A stretch of 64,000 nucleotides of DNA from Sulfolobaceae archaeon (GCA_028277025.1 JAPYVG010000006.1:11808-75807), one strand, 5' to 3'. Positions 1-10,718 are shown, counted from the first letter of the stretch. Made by a program: numbers and translations. The notes: generated by a model not told the origin, from the sequence alone.

Positions 1-150
1 CCCTTGTAACTCGTTCTCCTTTATATCATCTTTTAGGTAATCCCCCAATTCTGCTACATAAGGTATATTGCTAGCCTTATAAACATCTAATAGTAACTGG
101 TCTCCTAACACTTTCCTAGCCCTTTTTGTAACTACTAGACCTATCCTCAA
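1..150 (-). CDS. Partial hypothetical protein, cut by the window edge
   Basis: An open frame runs from a TTG at 150 off the left end of the window, giving about 50 residues beginning LRIGLVVTKRARKVLGDQ. I do not recognise the family. The TTG overlaps the TGA of the TorD-like gene as TTGA (150-147), which is typical of translational coupling, so it is probably the next gene of the molybdoenzyme operon. It could be a further maturation factor, but nothing in the visible part proves this. No ATG alternative is seen in the frame. Confidence 0.5.
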   Translation of the reverse strand, partial: MRIGLVVTKRARKVLGDQLLLDVYKASNIPYVAELGDYLKDDIKENELQG

Positions 151-797
151 TTAGTATCACCTAACAAATACTCCCTCTCATTTTCAATCCACTTCCTTAG
201 CTCCTCACAGACCACACGGTAGATGTCAGATCTCTTGTCGCTTATTACATCGTTAGCCCAATCTGGAATCCAACTATAGACGTGGGTAGTAAAGAAGTTC
301 TTTTGATCACTTTTATTCTTGAATAAGTCCCCTCCTTCTCCCTTTCTTTTCAAGTCTATTTCCTCTTTTATTAAAAGGCTCATGAAAGCCAAGATCGTTG
401 AAATGTGATCTGGTTCCGGTGTAAATTCTCCCAACATGTAATTTATTTTAACGTTTCTTGACTTGTAAAAGCGTAAAATGTCATTGTATCTGAACTGGGC
501 AACCCTTTCACCCATTAACGAGAAAAACCTTTTACTCTCTACTGGGATCAATGGCTTTATACCTATTCCGGTCATAAAGAGGGTTGTATACTCTATTAAT
601 AGATCGCTCTTCTTTGAGCTTTTAATCTTATCCCTAATCCTTTTGACGTTTACGGCATCAATCTCTGTTTCTGCCAATTTATCGAGCTTCTTTATCATTC
701 TCTCATAATCCTCATCATAATAATTGTAAAAGAAGAGGGTAGAGAATAAGTCATACATTAGAAAGCGTAACGAAGAAATTTCTAAGGAAAAAGACAT
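147..797 (-). CDS. TorD/DmsD-like chaperone for a molybdoenzyme
   Basis: A 216-residue all-helical-looking protein with the two marks of the TorD/DmsD/NarJ chaperone family. These are a Y-x2-LF segment followed by a P..P.ES segment (residues 70-88) and the EPDHISTILAFM motif (about 128-139), which matches the family pattern E-P-D-H-x-x-x-E/x-L-x-F-M. Such chaperones bind the twin-arginine signal of a molybdopterin enzyme and hold it until cofactor loading. The gene lies 19 bp after the Fe-S subunit gene and in the same operon as a TAT-signal-bearing molybdoenzyme, which is its likely client. The start ATG at 797 gives a complete N-terminus. The client assignment is inference from context. Confidence 0.8.
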   Translation of the reverse strand: MSFSLEISSLRFLMYDLFSTLFFYNYYDEDYERMIKKLDKLAETEIDAVNVKRIRDKIKSSKKSDLLIEYTTLFMTGIGIKPLIPVESKRFFSLMGERVAQFRYNDILRFYKSRNVKINYMLGEFTPEPDHISTILAFMSLLIKEEIDLKRKGEGGDLFKNKSDQKNFFTTHVYSWIPDWANDVISDKRSDIYRVVCEELRKWIENEREYLLGDTN

Positions 798-816
798 ATA
801 AAAAACACCTTACCTT

Positions 817-1623
817 TTATTGATTCCCCTCAGTATAGGTTGAATTATTACCTTGTGCACCTAGAATTACTACACCGTTAGAAGTCCATACATTATAATA
901 CTCTGACTCACTAAGTAACTCAACATCATTATCTGCCGCGTAATTACTACGCCATGGTAAATATCCACTAGCCGGGTCAGCACCAGTCTCCGGCCCTAGC
1001 ACGAAACCTCCCTTATCAATGAATAGAATATTTCCGGGGTTCGTGGGATCTAACCTATCAGCCCATATCCTAGCCTGAACCATACAACCGTGTATACAAG
1101 CCGGGATTCTCTCTTCCGGTGGTAATGTAGGGTCATAAATTCTGTCAAAGCAGTGAGTACACTTTTTGGTAACTCCTTCAATATAATCAAAGAACCTATT
1201 ACCATATGGGCAGGCATAGATACAGTATTTCGTTCCTATACATTCGTTATAGTCTACTAGGACTATACCGTCTTCGACTCTCTTGAACGTAGCACCTACT
1301 GGGCAAACTGGCACACAAGGTGCGTTAAAGCAGTGGAAGCAATTTATCGGTATATTATAAACTTTTGTTTGTGGGTAATTTCCTACTTCAACATATAATA
1401 CTCTTAGCCAGAACATCACGTCTAATTCTCCGTAGGGGTTAAGGTCTGGTAGAGGTCCGAACATTCCCGAAGTGTTCCACTCCTTGCAAGACATTTGGCA
1501 ACCTGCACAGCCGAAGCACTTGTTTAAATCAGTTATTATTGCGTAGTTTTTATTTGGTTTGAAGGGGAGAGAGTGTTGCACTCCACCTTGTCTTATATCT
1601 AGAGATATGTTATTTGAGGACAT
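817..1623 (-). CDS. Four-cluster [4Fe-4S] electron-transfer subunit of the molybdoenzyme
   Basis: This 268-residue protein carries four cysteine groups of the DmsB/PsrB/NrfC type: C36-x2-C-x2-C-x3-C46; C95-x2-C-x4-C-x3-C107; C128-x5-C-x3-C138; and C155-x2-C-x17-C-x3-C180. Together they would bind four [4Fe-4S] clusters and pass electrons between the catalytic subunit and the membrane anchor. It has no signal peptide, so it would be exported as a hitchhiker with the TAT-signal catalytic subunit. It follows the catalytic gene by 42 bp and precedes the chaperone gene. It may be SreB-like (sulfur reductase), but the sequence alone does not separate sulfur, polysulfide and tetrathionate enzymes. 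Confidence 0.9.
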   Translation of the reverse strand: MSSNNISLDIRQGGVQHSLPFKPNKNYAIITDLNKCFGCAGCQMSCKEWNTSGMFGPLPDLNPYGELDVMFWLRVLYVEVGNYPQTKVYNIPINCFHCFNAPCVPVCPVGATFKRVEDGIVLVDYNECIGTKYCIYACPYGNRFFDYIEGVTKKCTHCFDRIYDPTLPPEERIPACIHGCMVQARIWADRLDPTNPGNILFIDKGGFVLGPETGADPASGYLPWRSNYAADNDVELLSESEYYNVWTSNGVVILGAQGNNSTYTEGNQ

Positions 1624-1665
1624 GTGGGGAGTTCACCTCATGCGGAGGTTATATCAAGAAAAAAC

Positions 1666-4600
1666 TTAACTTGATTCAGCCGCAAAGCCATACCTCACCT
1701 TATAACTTCCTATCTGGAAGTTATTCGACGCTAATGAGTACGGTGATACATAACTCCATAACGAAGTGTTCTGTATATTATTGGCATCAAATCTTAAGTG
1801 CGGTATATTTATTTGTTGGGCAAATGGTGCACCATTACTCGTACCGCTAACAGATATTTGACCTCCCATCTGGTTTAGTATAACCGTAAGTATATCTTGG
1901 TTAGAGAAGTCTTGACCCATGTAGATGAACCTGTTTGCTGTCACGCTAACAGAATTGGCCCCACTTACCTTACCTACTATCTTTATCCTACTGTCATGCC
2001 ACGATGTTTGTCCAGTTATTGGATCTAAATACATTATCGGAAATGCATTATCGTTTTGTGGGTTTAGCTGTCCACCTCTAGATGGTGGCATATATTGTAT
2101 ATTAGCCCAGTTATTCAATACGCTGTATTTCACTTGTGGTGAGTCTGAAGATAGTCCTCTGAAGCCTGGTAAAGCTTGTGAAGACACTACTACCCATGCT
2201 GCCCCGGGCCTTGTTGCGTTATCTAAGAAGGCAATAGCCGTAAGGGTAGTCCTTAGACCGCCGCTCCACGGCTCATTAACAGCCTCAAACTGCACGAAAT
2301 CGCCAGAGTTTATACCCATTTGATTGACATAAGGATCAGCTGCGCTTAGCATGACTGGAGTATAAGGCATGATAGCAATTAACCACGGTACATTAAATGA
2401 CCAACTGTGATAAGTCCTATCGTGCCTCCTTACGAAGAACGTTAATGGATATTCGCTTAAGTCAATGCCATCTGTAGTTATGTCAGACTTCCACGCCGGC
2501 GGTGGATAATAACCTCCAAATGGTCTATGATAGTCTAATATATTCTTCTGCAACGCTTGTCCATATGAATCATTCGGTAATACGCTCTTAACCAAGAACT
2601 GTGAGTTATTTGTTAATTGATAGTAGTAGTAATACGCTGCATTGTAACCAGTCCATTTACCAGCCGCTGCAAGTCTGAACTTTTGCAAATATTCTAAATA
2701 TATTCTATGTATGTAAGGTAAGCCTATAGGACCGTAAGCACCAGGCATATAAGCCCCCCATCCTTTAAAGTAGAACATATTAACGTTTCTCATGTACCTT
2801 ATTGACGATGGTAATACGTACACTGCACCGCCCTTACCGACTTTTACAAACCCTGGGTTAATGTCATCTAACGTCATTTGTCCATTAGCGTACTTGTTTA
2901 TTATATCTTGTAACATCTGCTGTAATTTTGGCTGGAATTGAACCGGAATACGGAAGTAATGTTCAACTCCGCTAGAGCGTTGATTTGCTGGGATTTTATA
3001 AGTTGTTGCTGTCGAGAACATTTGCCCTTGAGGAACGCTGGAAAGTATCTGATTTATAACGTCTTGTTGGTTGCCATTTGCTGGTACAAATGATGCATAT
3101 AGCTTTAATTGTTGCGGGTTGGGGCTCTGCTTGTCGTTTTCATCGGTCAATATATACTGGAAATTATTTCCGTAACCCGCAATCAAAATCCCAGACTTTA
3201 ATATGAACATTCCAGTAGATATTAGCCCAGGTTGACCCTCTTGTAAAATCGTAGTCCCGGTTTCTGGGTCGTGGATTGTAACGGGGCTTATTAGCGGTAA
3301 TCCGGTAACTGGATCTTGAGTAGTATAGTGAGGACATTTTGTAGGGTCTATATTACCATCTTGATTCGGGTAGATTCTTAATATCCAGGCTAATGTTAAT
3401 AGGAAATCACCAGCCGATAGGACGGGGTATAAAGCTGGCAATACTGGCCAGTTAAGTGAATCTGAAGGTCCTTGTGGAAGGCTTGTTGGCCTGTCGAATG
3501 TTGAGTGGAAACCATAGATCTCTAGGAATGATAAGTCTGGAATTATTAAATCTACTACGTTGTTAGTCTCTTGCATGAAGAGGTCAATACTTATCGTGAA
3601 AGGTATGATGTAATTTCCGTTCTGATCTTTTTCAGTAACTTTCTGCAATAAGTCCGTTAACGAATATGCATTATTCCAATAGGGTGCAGTAATATACCAC
3701 ATCATGGCTTGTATCTGATAGGGTGTAGCAGTGTTAGGATATTTGTTCATGAAATAAGTCGTATAGGCTACTGCTGAGATAGATCTCTGTGTGGTTAAAG
3801 GTATTTCCCAGCTGTAACCCCTATCCACGAGTAAAGGTCTCCCGTTCTTATAGATTACTAAATCGTCGGGGCCATCTGGGAAACCATAAGGACCAGCTGA
3901 TACTACTTTTACTGACTTAATATCAACTGTCCCGTCATTATAAATATACTCAGTCTTTAGGAATCCAGATCTAGTCTTAGGTGCTGAGAAGTTGGATAGA
4001 CCACTTATAGCGTTTGCAATATCTGGGTCAATTGTTGGCGTATTTGCTAAGGGGTGAGGTGGTACTGCATGACCGGGGAAGTAGTGGGGATAAGGATATT
4101 TGTAGAGGTCAGCACCAGGGTTATCCCATGCACCTAGGACTAGCACAAGGTAATAATAAGATGCAGCACTGTGGAAACCGTTAGCATGGGCGGCTAGCCC
4201 CCTCATAAAATAGATTGAAACTGGTCTTCCGATCACGTGATCGTGATACCTCCCAAGGTAATCTATCCATTTGGCCGGTTCATAAATAGCCTTCTGGAAA
4301 GCAGTAGTTGCCAATTCATTAGCTATTCTAACTATTGTGTCGTGAGGGATTCCGGTTACTGAGGCTACATTTAATGCACCATATTGGGGCTGTTGAGTAT
4401 AGGGCGTGTAAGGATCGTAGTTTAGTAATTCGGCTCTAAATAATTCGAAGGCAGTAGTTACTGTTAACGTTATTGTCTCGTTACTACCTAACGCTTTAGG
4501 CACAGTAACTTGTATAGCTGGGACTTTTACAGTTTGCCCATTCTTTAGTTTATAAGACACTAATGTTATCTGGCTTTGCATGCTCTGCGGTAACTCATCT

Positions 4601-5973
4601 AAAGTGATAATCGGGTAGACTCCTTCTTGCCATGGTATATCCACGTAAGAGTATACGTTCCCATCGCTCCCCATAACGGCTTCTAACCACGGGTGTTGAC
4701 TCGAATACTCTGGGTTTTGAACGGGCATTCTTACGTGTAATCCTACATTATTCCCAGCTGTAGGGTCTGATGGGTCTAAACAGTCTCCGTTTTGAGGGTT
4801 AGGGTTAACTATCACTAACCAAGAGAGGTTTGTGTAATACCTTATGAATTCCTCATCTATATGGGGGAATACTGCAGTTTGAGGTATGTCTCCAAGTTGT
4901 GGTAACTGGACCACTTGACCGCTCGGGGTTATAGTCTGCATTATTAACTGTCCAGATGCGGGATCAAAGGCTGGTGATACTGGTTGTAATGTTTGCGGGT
5001 TAAGAACTTGAGGTGCTTGACCAGTACTTGCGAGATAAGCTTTATACACGTAGTAGTGGAAATCTATTAAGACCCTTATCCAACCCATCGCTAATGCCCC
5101 ATCAGTTGCTGGGTTAATGAACAAGTGCTCGTCTGAAACTGAGTAGAACCCAAACCTCTCTGGTGCAATTGTTACCACTTTTCCACCGTTCTCCCTTATC
5201 CTAGCAATTATCCTCCTCATCCAATTAGGGAAGTGATCTCCAGCTAGACCAGCAAGAATGAAGTACTGGGCTCTTTCTTCATCTGGCCCGGCATATTCCC
5301 ATACTGGTGCTCCGGTAACGTAAACTCCGGCAGTGTAAACGTTCATTGAGCAGAAGCCACCATGTGCACCAGCGTTTGCCGTGCCGAAATTACCAGCGAA
5401 GAAACCGGCAGTTATACCGGGTATTAACTGGTCTCTCCCCTGGAAGAAGGCAAAAGCATGGGGGTTGTTTTCCCTTATTGCTTTCAGCCCGGGGAAATTG
5501 CCAACACCAAGACTTTGCGGTGAAAGTCCTAGCTTGCTCCAGCTTTGTGCGTTAGTACCATTAACTATGATATCTATTGCAGAATCGTAATCTATCGCCA
5601 TCCATTTCCCAGATCCTCTATCTCCAGCTCTGATTAGCGGAAACCTGAGCCTAGCCGGTGCAAAGTAATAGTATACATCAGAGGCACCTCTTGGGCAGAC
5701 ACCTCCATCATTTATGTGCCATCCGATAGTCCCCGTGATGAATCTCGGGAAACCCTGCGGTGTTCTAACAATTTCAATTGAGCATCTCCCTAAACATTGG
5801 AAACAGTTACCGTAAACTATTTCGTCATTTGGGTAGTTTAAGACGTAACCTGTTTCTTCAGAGGAGAATATCTTATCTAGTATTGGTCCGGACTCTAGCA
5901 TAATGGCTGTTGTTAACGCGGTTAGTCCAGACACTTTAAGAAAGTCTCTTCTCGTCAGTTTCAGATTACTCAT
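1666..5973 (-). CDS. Molybdopterin oxidoreductase catalytic subunit (PsrA/SreA/TtrA-like), unusually long
   Basis: A 1435-residue DMSO-reductase superfamily protein. It has a twin-arginine signal (RRDFLK at 8-13 followed by a hydrophobic stretch) and a [4Fe-4S] motif C57-x2-C-x3-C-x28-C93. A GGFCSMN segment has Cys208 at the position expected for the molybdenum ligand in the PsrA/TtrA branch. The C-terminal 250 residues contain the usual molybdopterin-dinucleotide-binding region (G-D-F-V-Q-F type beta barrel). Export by TAT would place it outside the membrane with the Fe-S subunit. The length is well above typical PsrA (about 750) or TtrA (about 1000) because of long insertions between residues 300 and 1000. 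Substrate is not decidable here; sulfur, polysulfide, tetrathionate or an arsenic/selenium oxyanion are possible. Confidence 0.85.
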   Translation of the reverse strand: MSNLKLTRRDFLKVSGLTALTTAIMLESGPILDKIFSSEETGYVLNYPNDEIVYGNCFQCLGRCSIEIVRTPQGFPRFITGTIGWHINDGGVCPRGASDVYYYFAPARLRFPLIRAGDRGSGKWMAIDYDSAIDIIVNGTNAQSWSKLGLSPQSLGVGNFPGLKAIRENNPHAFAFFQGRDQLIPGITAGFFAGNFGTANAGAHGGFCSMNVYTAGVYVTGAPVWEYAGPDEERAQYFILAGLAGDHFPNWMRRIIARIRENGGKVVTIAPERFGFYSVSDEHLFINPATDGALAMGWIRVLIDFHYYVYKAYLASTGQAPQVLNPQTLQPVSPAFDPASGQLIMQTITPSGQVVQLPQLGDIPQTAVFPHIDEEFIRYYTNLSWLVIVNPNPQNGDCLDPSDPTAGNNVGLHVRMPVQNPEYSSQHPWLEAVMGSDGNVYSYVDIPWQEGVYPIITLDELPQSMQSQITLVSYKLKNGQTVKVPAIQVTVPKALGSNETITLTVTTAFELFRAELLNYDPYTPYTQQPQYGALNVASVTGIPHDTIVRIANELATTAFQKAIYEPAKWIDYLGRYHDHVIGRPVSIYFMRGLAAHANGFHSAASYYYLVLVLGAWDNPGADLYKYPYPHYFPGHAVPPHPLANTPTIDPDIANAISGLSNFSAPKTRSGFLKTEYIYNDGTVDIKSVKVVSAGPYGFPDGPDDLVIYKNGRPLLVDRGYSWEIPLTTQRSISAVAYTTYFMNKYPNTATPYQIQAMMWYITAPYWNNAYSLTDLLQKVTEKDQNGNYIIPFTISIDLFMQETNNVVDLIIPDLSFLEIYGFHSTFDRPTSLPQGPSDSLNWPVLPALYPVLSAGDFLLTLAWILRIYPNQDGNIDPTKCPHYTTQDPVTGLPLISPVTIHDPETGTTILQEGQPGLISTGMFILKSGILIAGYGNNFQYILTDENDKQSPNPQQLKLYASFVPANGNQQDVINQILSSVPQGQMFSTATTYKIPANQRSSGVEHYFRIPVQFQPKLQQMLQDIINKYANGQMTLDDINPGFVKVGKGGAVYVLPSSIRYMRNVNMFYFKGWGAYMPGAYGPIGLPYIHRIYLEYLQKFRLAAAGKWTGYNAAYYYYYQLTNNSQFLVKSVLPNDSYGQALQKNILDYHRPFGGYYPPPAWKSDITTDGIDLSEYPLTFFVRRHDRTYHSWSFNVPWLIAIMPYTPVMLSAADPYVNQMGINSGDFVQFEAVNEPWSGGLRTTLTAIAFLDNATRPGAAWVVVSSQALPGFRGLSSDSPQVKYSVLNNWANIQYMPPSRGGQLNPQNDNAFPIMYLDPITGQTSWHDSRIKIVGKVSGANSVSVTANRFIYMGQDFSNQDILTVILNQMGGQISVSGTSNGAPFAQQINIPHLRFDANNIQNTSLWSYVSPYSLASNNFQIGSYKVRYGFAAESS

Positions 5974-6055
5974 TTCTATCGTAAATTAATTAAATTTACT
6001 CCTTTTTTTATAGTTTCACTTCACTTTCGTAATATGACTTTTCGGAAATAAAAAA

Positions 6056-6949
6056 TTAAAGTAAATCTTCTAGCTGAGATCTCAATTTCTGATCTAGCTT
6101 AATAGCTTTTAACGCATACTCCTTAGCTGAGGACAAATCGCCTAATGCTTTCCTTATTCTAGCTTTTAAAGCGAAATATTCTCCTTTTAGTTTCATGGCA
6201 ATAGCTTTATCTATGAACATTTCTGCATCTTGATTTAAAGAAAGTAAGTGATAACAAGTGGCGATACTATATGCGAGGTCTGGATCATTGGGGTTTAACC
6301 TAAAGGCTATTTTAAACTCAGCTAACGCGAGTTTGTAAAATCCGGTTTCGAAATATATTTTAGCCTTTAAGGTATGAAGAAGGACGTCATCTTTCTTAAA
6401 GTCTAATGCCTTATTAATTTCAGACAAAGCGTCCATCTTAAGACCTACATTATAGTAGCACAGAGCTTTCAGTAATCTAGCTTCTACGTTTTTAGGATTC
6501 ATGGAAATAACGTCAGTAAGGTATATAGAAGCGTCTTCGTAATTCCCTTGTTCGAACAATATTTTAGCCTTTAGGAATTTATAATCGTAATTATACGGCA
6601 TTATTTCTAACGCTTTGTTTATATGAATTAACGCTTTTTCATAGCTTTTTATTGTGAACAAATATTCCGCCAAAACGTAGTGGAGGAAATGTTCATAATC
6701 TCTATCCTTAAGCACTTCTTCGAGTTCTTTAATAGCATTTTCACTGTTACCTAACCCCTTATAAGCTTCAAAGCGTAGGTAATGAGCTTCAGTGTTATTC
6801 ATACCTTCTAACTCTTTTAGAACCGCCTCGAATTTTCCAGCTTTTAAAAGTATAAAAGCCCTTATCATCCTAGAATTTTCATCATTACCAGTAACTTGAT
6901 TTATTGCTTCTTCGTATTTACCTTCCCTTATTAGTTCCTCAATATCCAC
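6056..6949 (-). CDS. Tetratricopeptide (TPR) repeat protein
   Basis: A 297-residue soluble protein made almost wholly of about eight TPR-like helical hairpins spaced 33-35 residues apart; examples are the repeats starting near residues 90, 121, 155, 189 and 223, each with A-x3-Y/F-x6-L and a P near the end. TPR arrays are protein-binding scaffolds. It lies between the molybdoenzyme operon and the divergently transcribed NrfD gene, on the same strand as the molybdoenzyme genes, so a role in assembly or regulation of that enzyme is possible but unproven. No signal peptide or membrane segment is visible. The family-level call is secure; the function is not. Confidence 0.75.
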   Translation of the reverse strand: MDIEELIREGKYEEAINQVTGNDENSRMIRAFILLKAGKFEAVLKELEGMNNTEAHYLRFEAYKGLGNSENAIKELEEVLKDRDYEHFLHYVLAEYLFTIKSYEKALIHINKALEIMPYNYDYKFLKAKILFEQGNYEDASIYLTDVISMNPKNVEARLLKALCYYNVGLKMDALSEINKALDFKKDDVLLHTLKAKIYFETGFYKLALAEFKIAFRLNPNDPDLAYSIATCYHLLSLNQDAEMFIDKAIAMKLKGEYFALKARIRKALGDLSSAKEYALKAIKLDQKLRSQLEDLL

Positions 6950-7020
6950 GTGAATAATTATCCCGCGGAAATTTTAAAAGAAATATGAATTACAATTCAT
7001 ATTAAACTGGTGAAGTGAAG

Positions 7021-7032
7021 GTTTATTTAAAA
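7021..7032 (+). promoter_or_regulatory. TATA-box promoter of the NrfD-like gene
   Basis: The A/T tract GTTTATTTAAAA is centred about 33 bp upstream of the ATG at 7060, with a purine-rich stretch (GTGAAGTGAAG) just before it where a BRE would sit. The spacing fits an archaeal TATA box and a transcript with a very short leader. The divergent TPR gene starts at 6949, so both promoters share this 110-bp gap. Confidence 0.55.
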
Positions 7033-7059
7033 AATTAGGTTAATAATGCACGAATAGAA

Positions 7060-8130
7060 ATGGGACTATTTACAGCCCCTATTCCTAATCCATTCGGTGT
7101 TAAAGCGCCAATACAGCAGATTAACGAGTACCCCTTATGGAGCGAGTATGTAGCATTAGCACTATATTTTACTGAAGTAGCCGGGATGCTAATGGCTATT
7201 TTAGGTATTTTAGAGTATACTGGAAATTATCCCTCATTAAGCAAGAAGGGTGCACCAGTGGTTTTCGTCTCTACAGTATTAGCATTCGTTTTCTTCGCTA
7301 TGGATTTGGGAAGACCCTTTGCAGCAACGAGTTCACCACTAGAGGCTCTAGCAAACTTTTACAATTCATGGATGGCAAGAGGTATAGTGTTTGTAAGCGG
7401 TTTACTTTTATTCTCGTTCCTTTATATGCTGACTTTATTATTCGAGAGGTTCGTGAAGAACAGAATTTGGGTTAGAGTCTTGTTCGCAACTCTCGGAATG
7501 CTATTTGGAATCTTTTCTACCGTATATAGCGGATTTGAGTTTGCTGCAACTACCGGAATTCCCTTCTGGAATAACGCAGGATTACCGGTTCTTTTCTTAG
7601 CTGGAGGTGTTTTCGTAGGTGCGGGGTTAGGCTACATATTAGCCTTCTTCACTAAAGGCGATGAAGGTATTAAAGCTAGAAGGTTAATGGCGAAATTATT
7701 AGCATTTGCTGGGATAGCCGAACTAGCCAGTTGGTTCTTGTTCTTAGCTAGTGTAAACTATATAAACGTATTTGATGAAACAGCCTATGATTATTTACTC
7801 TCTCAAAGTACATTTTATGCTGATTTAATAATGTCATCCCTATCAGTGATAATATCTGGTGGAGGTTATTTGGCATCTGGTCCTTATTTAGCCTTTTTAA
7901 TTAACCCCTCTAAAAAGGCTGCAATAGGTGAAATAAAACCAACAGATCTTCCTAAAGCTATAAAATACGCAATACTTATAGCTGCCGTATTTGCTATAGT
8001 TGCTGCTTATTTTACTAGGGCTGATATTTTATTTGCGGGGCAATACGCTTATCAGACTGCTCCTATGACTCCTTTCCAAAGCGTTAGTAATCAGCCAATA
8101 CCCATAGGCAGTTTCGGTTGGAGAGGGTAA
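7060..8130 (+). CDS. NrfD/PsrC-family membrane anchor subunit
   Basis: A 356-residue integral membrane protein with about eight to nine hydrophobic segments, of the NrfD/PsrC/SreC type. Supporting features are an early [20 protein letters not shown] segment, the [12 protein letters not shown] loop after the second helix, and an [12 protein letters not shown] region. In this family the anchor exchanges electrons and protons with the quinone pool and docks the Fe-S subunit. It is on the opposite strand from the catalytic genes, separated by the TPR gene, so the enzyme would be made from two transcription units. An NrfD partner supports a quinol-linked reductase. Which quinone and which terminal acceptor it serves cannot be read from the sequence. 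Confidence 0.85.
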   Translation: MGLFTAPIPNPFGVKAPIQQINEYPLWSEYVALALYFTEVAGMLMAILGILEYTGNYPSLSKKGAPVVFVSTVLAFVFFAMDLGRPFAATSSPLEALANFYNSWMARGIVFVSGLLLFSFLYMLTLLFERFVKNRIWVRVLFATLGMLFGIFSTVYSGFEFAATTGIPFWNNAGLPVLFLAGGVFVGAGLGYILAFFTKGDEGIKARRLMAKLLAFAGIAELASWFLFLASVNYINVFDETAYDYLLSQSTFYADLIMSSLSVIISGGGYLASGPYLAFLINPSKKAAIGEIKPTDLPKAIKYAILIAAVFAIVAAYFTRADILFAGQYAYQTAPMTPFQSVSNQPIPIGSFGWRG

Positions 8131-8229
8131 TAAGTTAAACCTTTATTTTTTGTTTTAGTAAAACAATTTTAGAAAACTAAATGAGTTATCTTTTTAAGGC
8201 TATAGACTTATTTTTATAATGAAAATAAT

Positions 8230-8931
8230 ATGCCTGGAGAGCTAACAACAATTGTAATGATAATATTTCACCTTAAATTGCATATACATGTTATGGTAGG
8301 TTTATCTATAAAATTATCTTCTAAAGAATCGAAATTACTTTATAAACTATTGGTACTGGGTCCTATCTCGTCTTACAAGCTAGCTCAAAGAGAGAACATA
8401 CCTTCAGCTACGGCATGGAGAATCTTAAAAAAGCTTGCTGAAGAAGGGTATGCTAAAAAGGGATATAGGTCGTTTTACATTACCCCTAAAGGTCTTATAA
8501 TGTTATATAAGGAAGTCCGCGATGAGAATGCAAGAACACATATATTACAAGAATTAAAAGAGAAGTGGAAATATGAAGGGGATACTCAGGATCTCAAAGA
8601 ATTCATTGAGAACTTAATTTATTTGATAGAAAATGAACAAATTAACGTAAACCATTTATGTTTCAATTACCCCACAGCGTTAGCCGGTTTCCTATATCCA
8701 TTCGCTGAAAGATTTACTGAAAGAAGTAAGAAAGTAATAGCATATTACTTACTAAAAATGTTCCCATCAGTTTGTTTACCTAATTCTTGCAGAGCGATCA
8801 TCTCGATAAATGATAAAGGTGAACCTTATGCAATAGCGGTAGATTGTAAGAAAAACGGGCTTAAGATAAATTACTTCTGTGATGAGCTTAAAGCGTTTAT
8901 TGCTAAGAACTGTCAATTAAAAACTACATAA
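8230..8931 (+). CDS. Winged-helix DNA-binding regulator
   Basis: A protein of up to 233 residues with an N-terminal winged helix-turn-helix. The helix-turn-helix is SYKLAQRENIPSATAWRILK, and the wing lies around GYAKKGYRSFYITPKG. The C-terminal 130 residues contain six cysteines or more (for instance CLPNSC and CDEL/NC near the end), which could bind a metal or sense redox state. It follows the NrfD gene by 100 bp in the same direction, so it may regulate the molybdoenzyme module. The start is uncertain: an in-frame ATG at 8293 would remove an odd hydrophobic lead of 21 residues. The last 15 bp overlap the convergent SMP-30 gene. Confidence 0.7.
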   Translation: MPGELTTIVMIIFHLKLHIHVMVGLSIKLSSKESKLLYKLLVLGPISSYKLAQRENIPSATAWRILKKLAEEGYAKKGYRSFYITPKGLIMLYKEVRDENARTHILQELKEKWKYEGDTQDLKEFIENLIYLIENEQINVNHLCFNYPTALAGFLYPFAERFTERSKKVIAYYLLKMFPSVCLPNSCRAIISINDKGEPYAIAVDCKKNGLKINYFCDELKAFIAKNCQLKTT

Positions 8932-9738
8932 GTCTGTCTCAACGCCCCTAACATCTAAATCCTCAGCGTAAACATAACCTCCGTTTACTTCGTCGTCAGC
9001 AGTAGTTATATAGAGGGTTTTTAAGTTGCTACCACCGAACGTTACAGAAGTGGTATGAGAGGTAGGGACTAATAACTCCTCAACTATCCTACCCTCTGGT
9101 GAAATTCTTAATACCCTACCTCCACCATAAATTGCAACCCATAAATAGCCTTCACTATCGATGGTCATACCGTCTGGCACGCCATTATACCTTGATAGGT
9201 CTACTAAGACATTACGATTGTTAATTTCACCTTTTTCCAAATCAAAGTCAAATACAAATACCTTTCTAGTGGGAGAGTCTATATAGTACATCTTCTTGTT
9301 ATCTAAACTCCACGCAATACCGTTTGAAATCGTTACACCTTCTAAGACCCTCTTAATATTTATCCCGTCGAATACGAAAAGTGAGCCAGTAGGGTATTTC
9401 TCTTCTAAATTCATAGTACCAACCCAATACCTTCCCAGTTGGTCGCATTTACCGTCGTTAAACCTATTCCTATTATCCCAGTCCCTCACCTCATAAATTA
9501 GTTTAACTTCACCGTTATAGGAGACCTTATAAAACCCCTTTCCCACTGTGGCAATTAAATATCCATTTTTACTTGGCTGTATAGAGCTTACGTAAGTATT
9601 AAAACGTGCTAAGACCATATGTTTACCATCCCTCAGCTCGTGAATTTCTCCCTTTAGGATATCAACAAAGTATAGTGCGTCATTAATCCATATTGGCCCT
9701 TCATAAAGCCTACCTTTATCCTCAACTACTTTCCTCAT
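8917..9738 (-). CDS. SMP-30/gluconolactonase-like beta-propeller hydrolase
   Basis: A 273-residue protein of the SMP-30/regucalcin/gluconolactonase family, a six-bladed beta-propeller that hydrolyses sugar lactones at a divalent metal. Family hallmarks present are EGPIWINDALYFVDI at the N-terminus (first metal-binding Glu), NRFNDGKCDQLGRYWVGTM in the middle (Asn/Asp metal ligands), SNGIAWSLDNKKMYYIDS and the PDGMTIDSEGYLWVA blade. It would fit the lactonase step of the sugar-acid (branched Entner-Doudoroff) pathway used by Sulfolobales, although the substrate is inferred. Its ATG overlaps the TGA of the upstream 98-residue gene as ATGA, so the two are co-transcribed. Confidence 0.85.
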   Translation of the reverse strand: MRKVVEDKGRLYEGPIWINDALYFVDILKGEIHELRDGKHMVLARFNTYVSSIQPSKNGYLIATVGKGFYKVSYNGEVKLIYEVRDWDNRNRFNDGKCDQLGRYWVGTMNLEEKYPTGSLFVFDGINIKRVLEGVTISNGIAWSLDNKKMYYIDSPTRKVFVFDFDLEKGEINNRNVLVDLSRYNGVPDGMTIDSEGYLWVAIYGGGRVLRISPEGRIVEELLVPTSHTTSVTFGGSNLKTLYITTADDEVNGGYVYAEDLDVRGVETDLCSF

Positions 9739-10031
9739 TTTATCACCCCTAATTCCTTAATATTTCCTTCATAATCCTCAAAAATTACTTTTCCCTCCTC
9801 GGTAATTATTACGAACCCTATCTTATCCTCACACTTATACGGAAAAGCTAAAAGCCCTCTAGTCTTTACGTTATTCACAGCATAAATCGGAAATAATGAG
9901 TTCTCCATTGAAAGGGCTAAACAAGTTGGTATTATTTTGTGGAGGATGTTCAGAACTTTATCTAGAAGTTTATCGTACTCCTCTCCTATCTCTCTCATTC
10001 TTTTAATTTCTTCCATAAATGAATTTTTCAC
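9735..10031 (-). CDS. Small hypothetical protein upstream of the lactonase
   Basis: A 98-residue protein with a charged, helical N-terminal 45 residues and a beta-rich C-terminal half (KIGFVIITEEGKVIFEDYEG). I do not recognise the family; the shape faintly recalls roadblock/profilin-like small domains, but there is no firm motif. It is translationally coupled to the SMP-30 lactonase gene through a 4-bp ATGA overlap and lies 15 bp downstream of the LOG-like gene. It has no signal peptide or membrane helix. Confidence 0.6.
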   Translation of the reverse strand: MKNSFMEEIKRMREIGEEYDKLLDKVLNILHKIIPTCLALSMENSLFPIYAVNNVKTRGLLAFPYKCEDKIGFVIITEEGKVIFEDYEGNIKELGVIK

Positions 10032-10046
10032 TACAGAGTAAAATGG

Positions 10047-10592
10047 TTACCCGAAATCGGTTTTCACACTTCTAAGCCTTGAGGAGCACAAGGATTTAAC
10101 TAATTCCTCAACGTCTTTAAAGTACTGAACCCTAACGACCTTCCTATCATCTAAATATTCTGGGAAGGCTAAGGGTAAGTTGTCGGTCGGCATCCCGGTA
10201 TTTGTTAACACAAAGACTGGCTTGCCCATTGCATAAGCCATTGCGATTTCAATTTGAGTCCCTACCCCTCCTCCAATACTAATTAAAGCATCAGACGACC
10301 TAACGAGCATTACAGACCTGCATCTGAACTCACAACCAGTATAGATTTTGATGACTTTTTCTGGGATCTCAATCCCTTCTCTCTCGATAGGCAATAACAT
10401 TGCAACTTTAAATCCCTTATTTAATGCTTCATCAGCTAAAACTTTCATTAAACCCCAATAACCTCCCAACAGTATTACGTGATCATTACCACAATTCTCC
10501 CTTAACGCCCTAATTAATTCTTTAGCGATTTCAACGTGTTTTCCATTTTTTATTTCACTGTGAGCTGCTACACCTATTTGCGTATTAATCAC
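10047..10592 (-). CDS. LOG-like Rossmann-fold nucleotide-binding protein
   Basis: A 181-residue protein of the TIGR00725/LOG (lysine decarboxylase-like) superfamily. The nucleotide-binding pattern is clear: LLGGYWGLMKVLADEALNKG near the N-terminus and ALISIGGGVGTQIEIAMAYA followed by GKPVFVL near the centre. Related proteins bind or cleave nucleotides; some LOG members release free cytokinin bases from the nucleotide forms. It lacks the exact PGGxGTxxE motif of true LOG enzymes (here GGGVGTQIE), so catalytic activity is uncertain. It begins with GTG at 10592, one base after the stop of a 41-residue membrane peptide, and heads a group with the 98-residue protein and the lactonase. Confidence 0.75.
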   Translation of the reverse strand: MINTQIGVAAHSEIKNGKHVEIAKELIRALRENCGNDHVILLGGYWGLMKVLADEALNKGFKVAMLLPIEREGIEIPEKVIKIYTGCEFRCRSVMLVRSSDALISIGGGVGTQIEIAMAYAMGKPVFVLTNTGMPTDNLPLAFPEYLDDRKVVRVQYFKDVEELVKSLCSSRLRSVKTDFG

Positions 10593-10718
10593 CTAAGAGT
10601 GTGCTAATGCTGGTAAGACTTTTAAAAGTACGAGAATTATACCTATTAATAACCCTACTTCAACGGAGAAAATTATAACGTCGAGCATCGTGATTTCTTC
10701 GTCACCTTTCTTTCTCAT
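10593..10718 (-). CDS. Small single-pass membrane protein (41 residues)
   Basis: An ATG at 10718 opens a 41-residue frame: a charged start (MRKKGDEEIT) followed by one hydrophobic helix of about 25 residues (VIIFSVEVGLLIGIILVLL) and a short tail. The TAG stop at 10595-10593 directly abuts the GTG of the LOG-like gene. The KK/charged head, single helix and tight packing argue for a real gene. Function unknown; small membrane subunits of this size occur in transport and respiratory complexes, but there is nothing to tie it to one. Confidence 0.5.
   Translation of the reverse strand: MRKKGDEEITMLDVIIFSVEVGLLIGIILVLLKVLPALAHS

Noticed and set aside
1614..2323. Plus-strand frames of 78 and 132 codons
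   Set aside because: They are antisense shadows of the molybdoenzyme catalytic gene, with no codon bias or promoter of their own.
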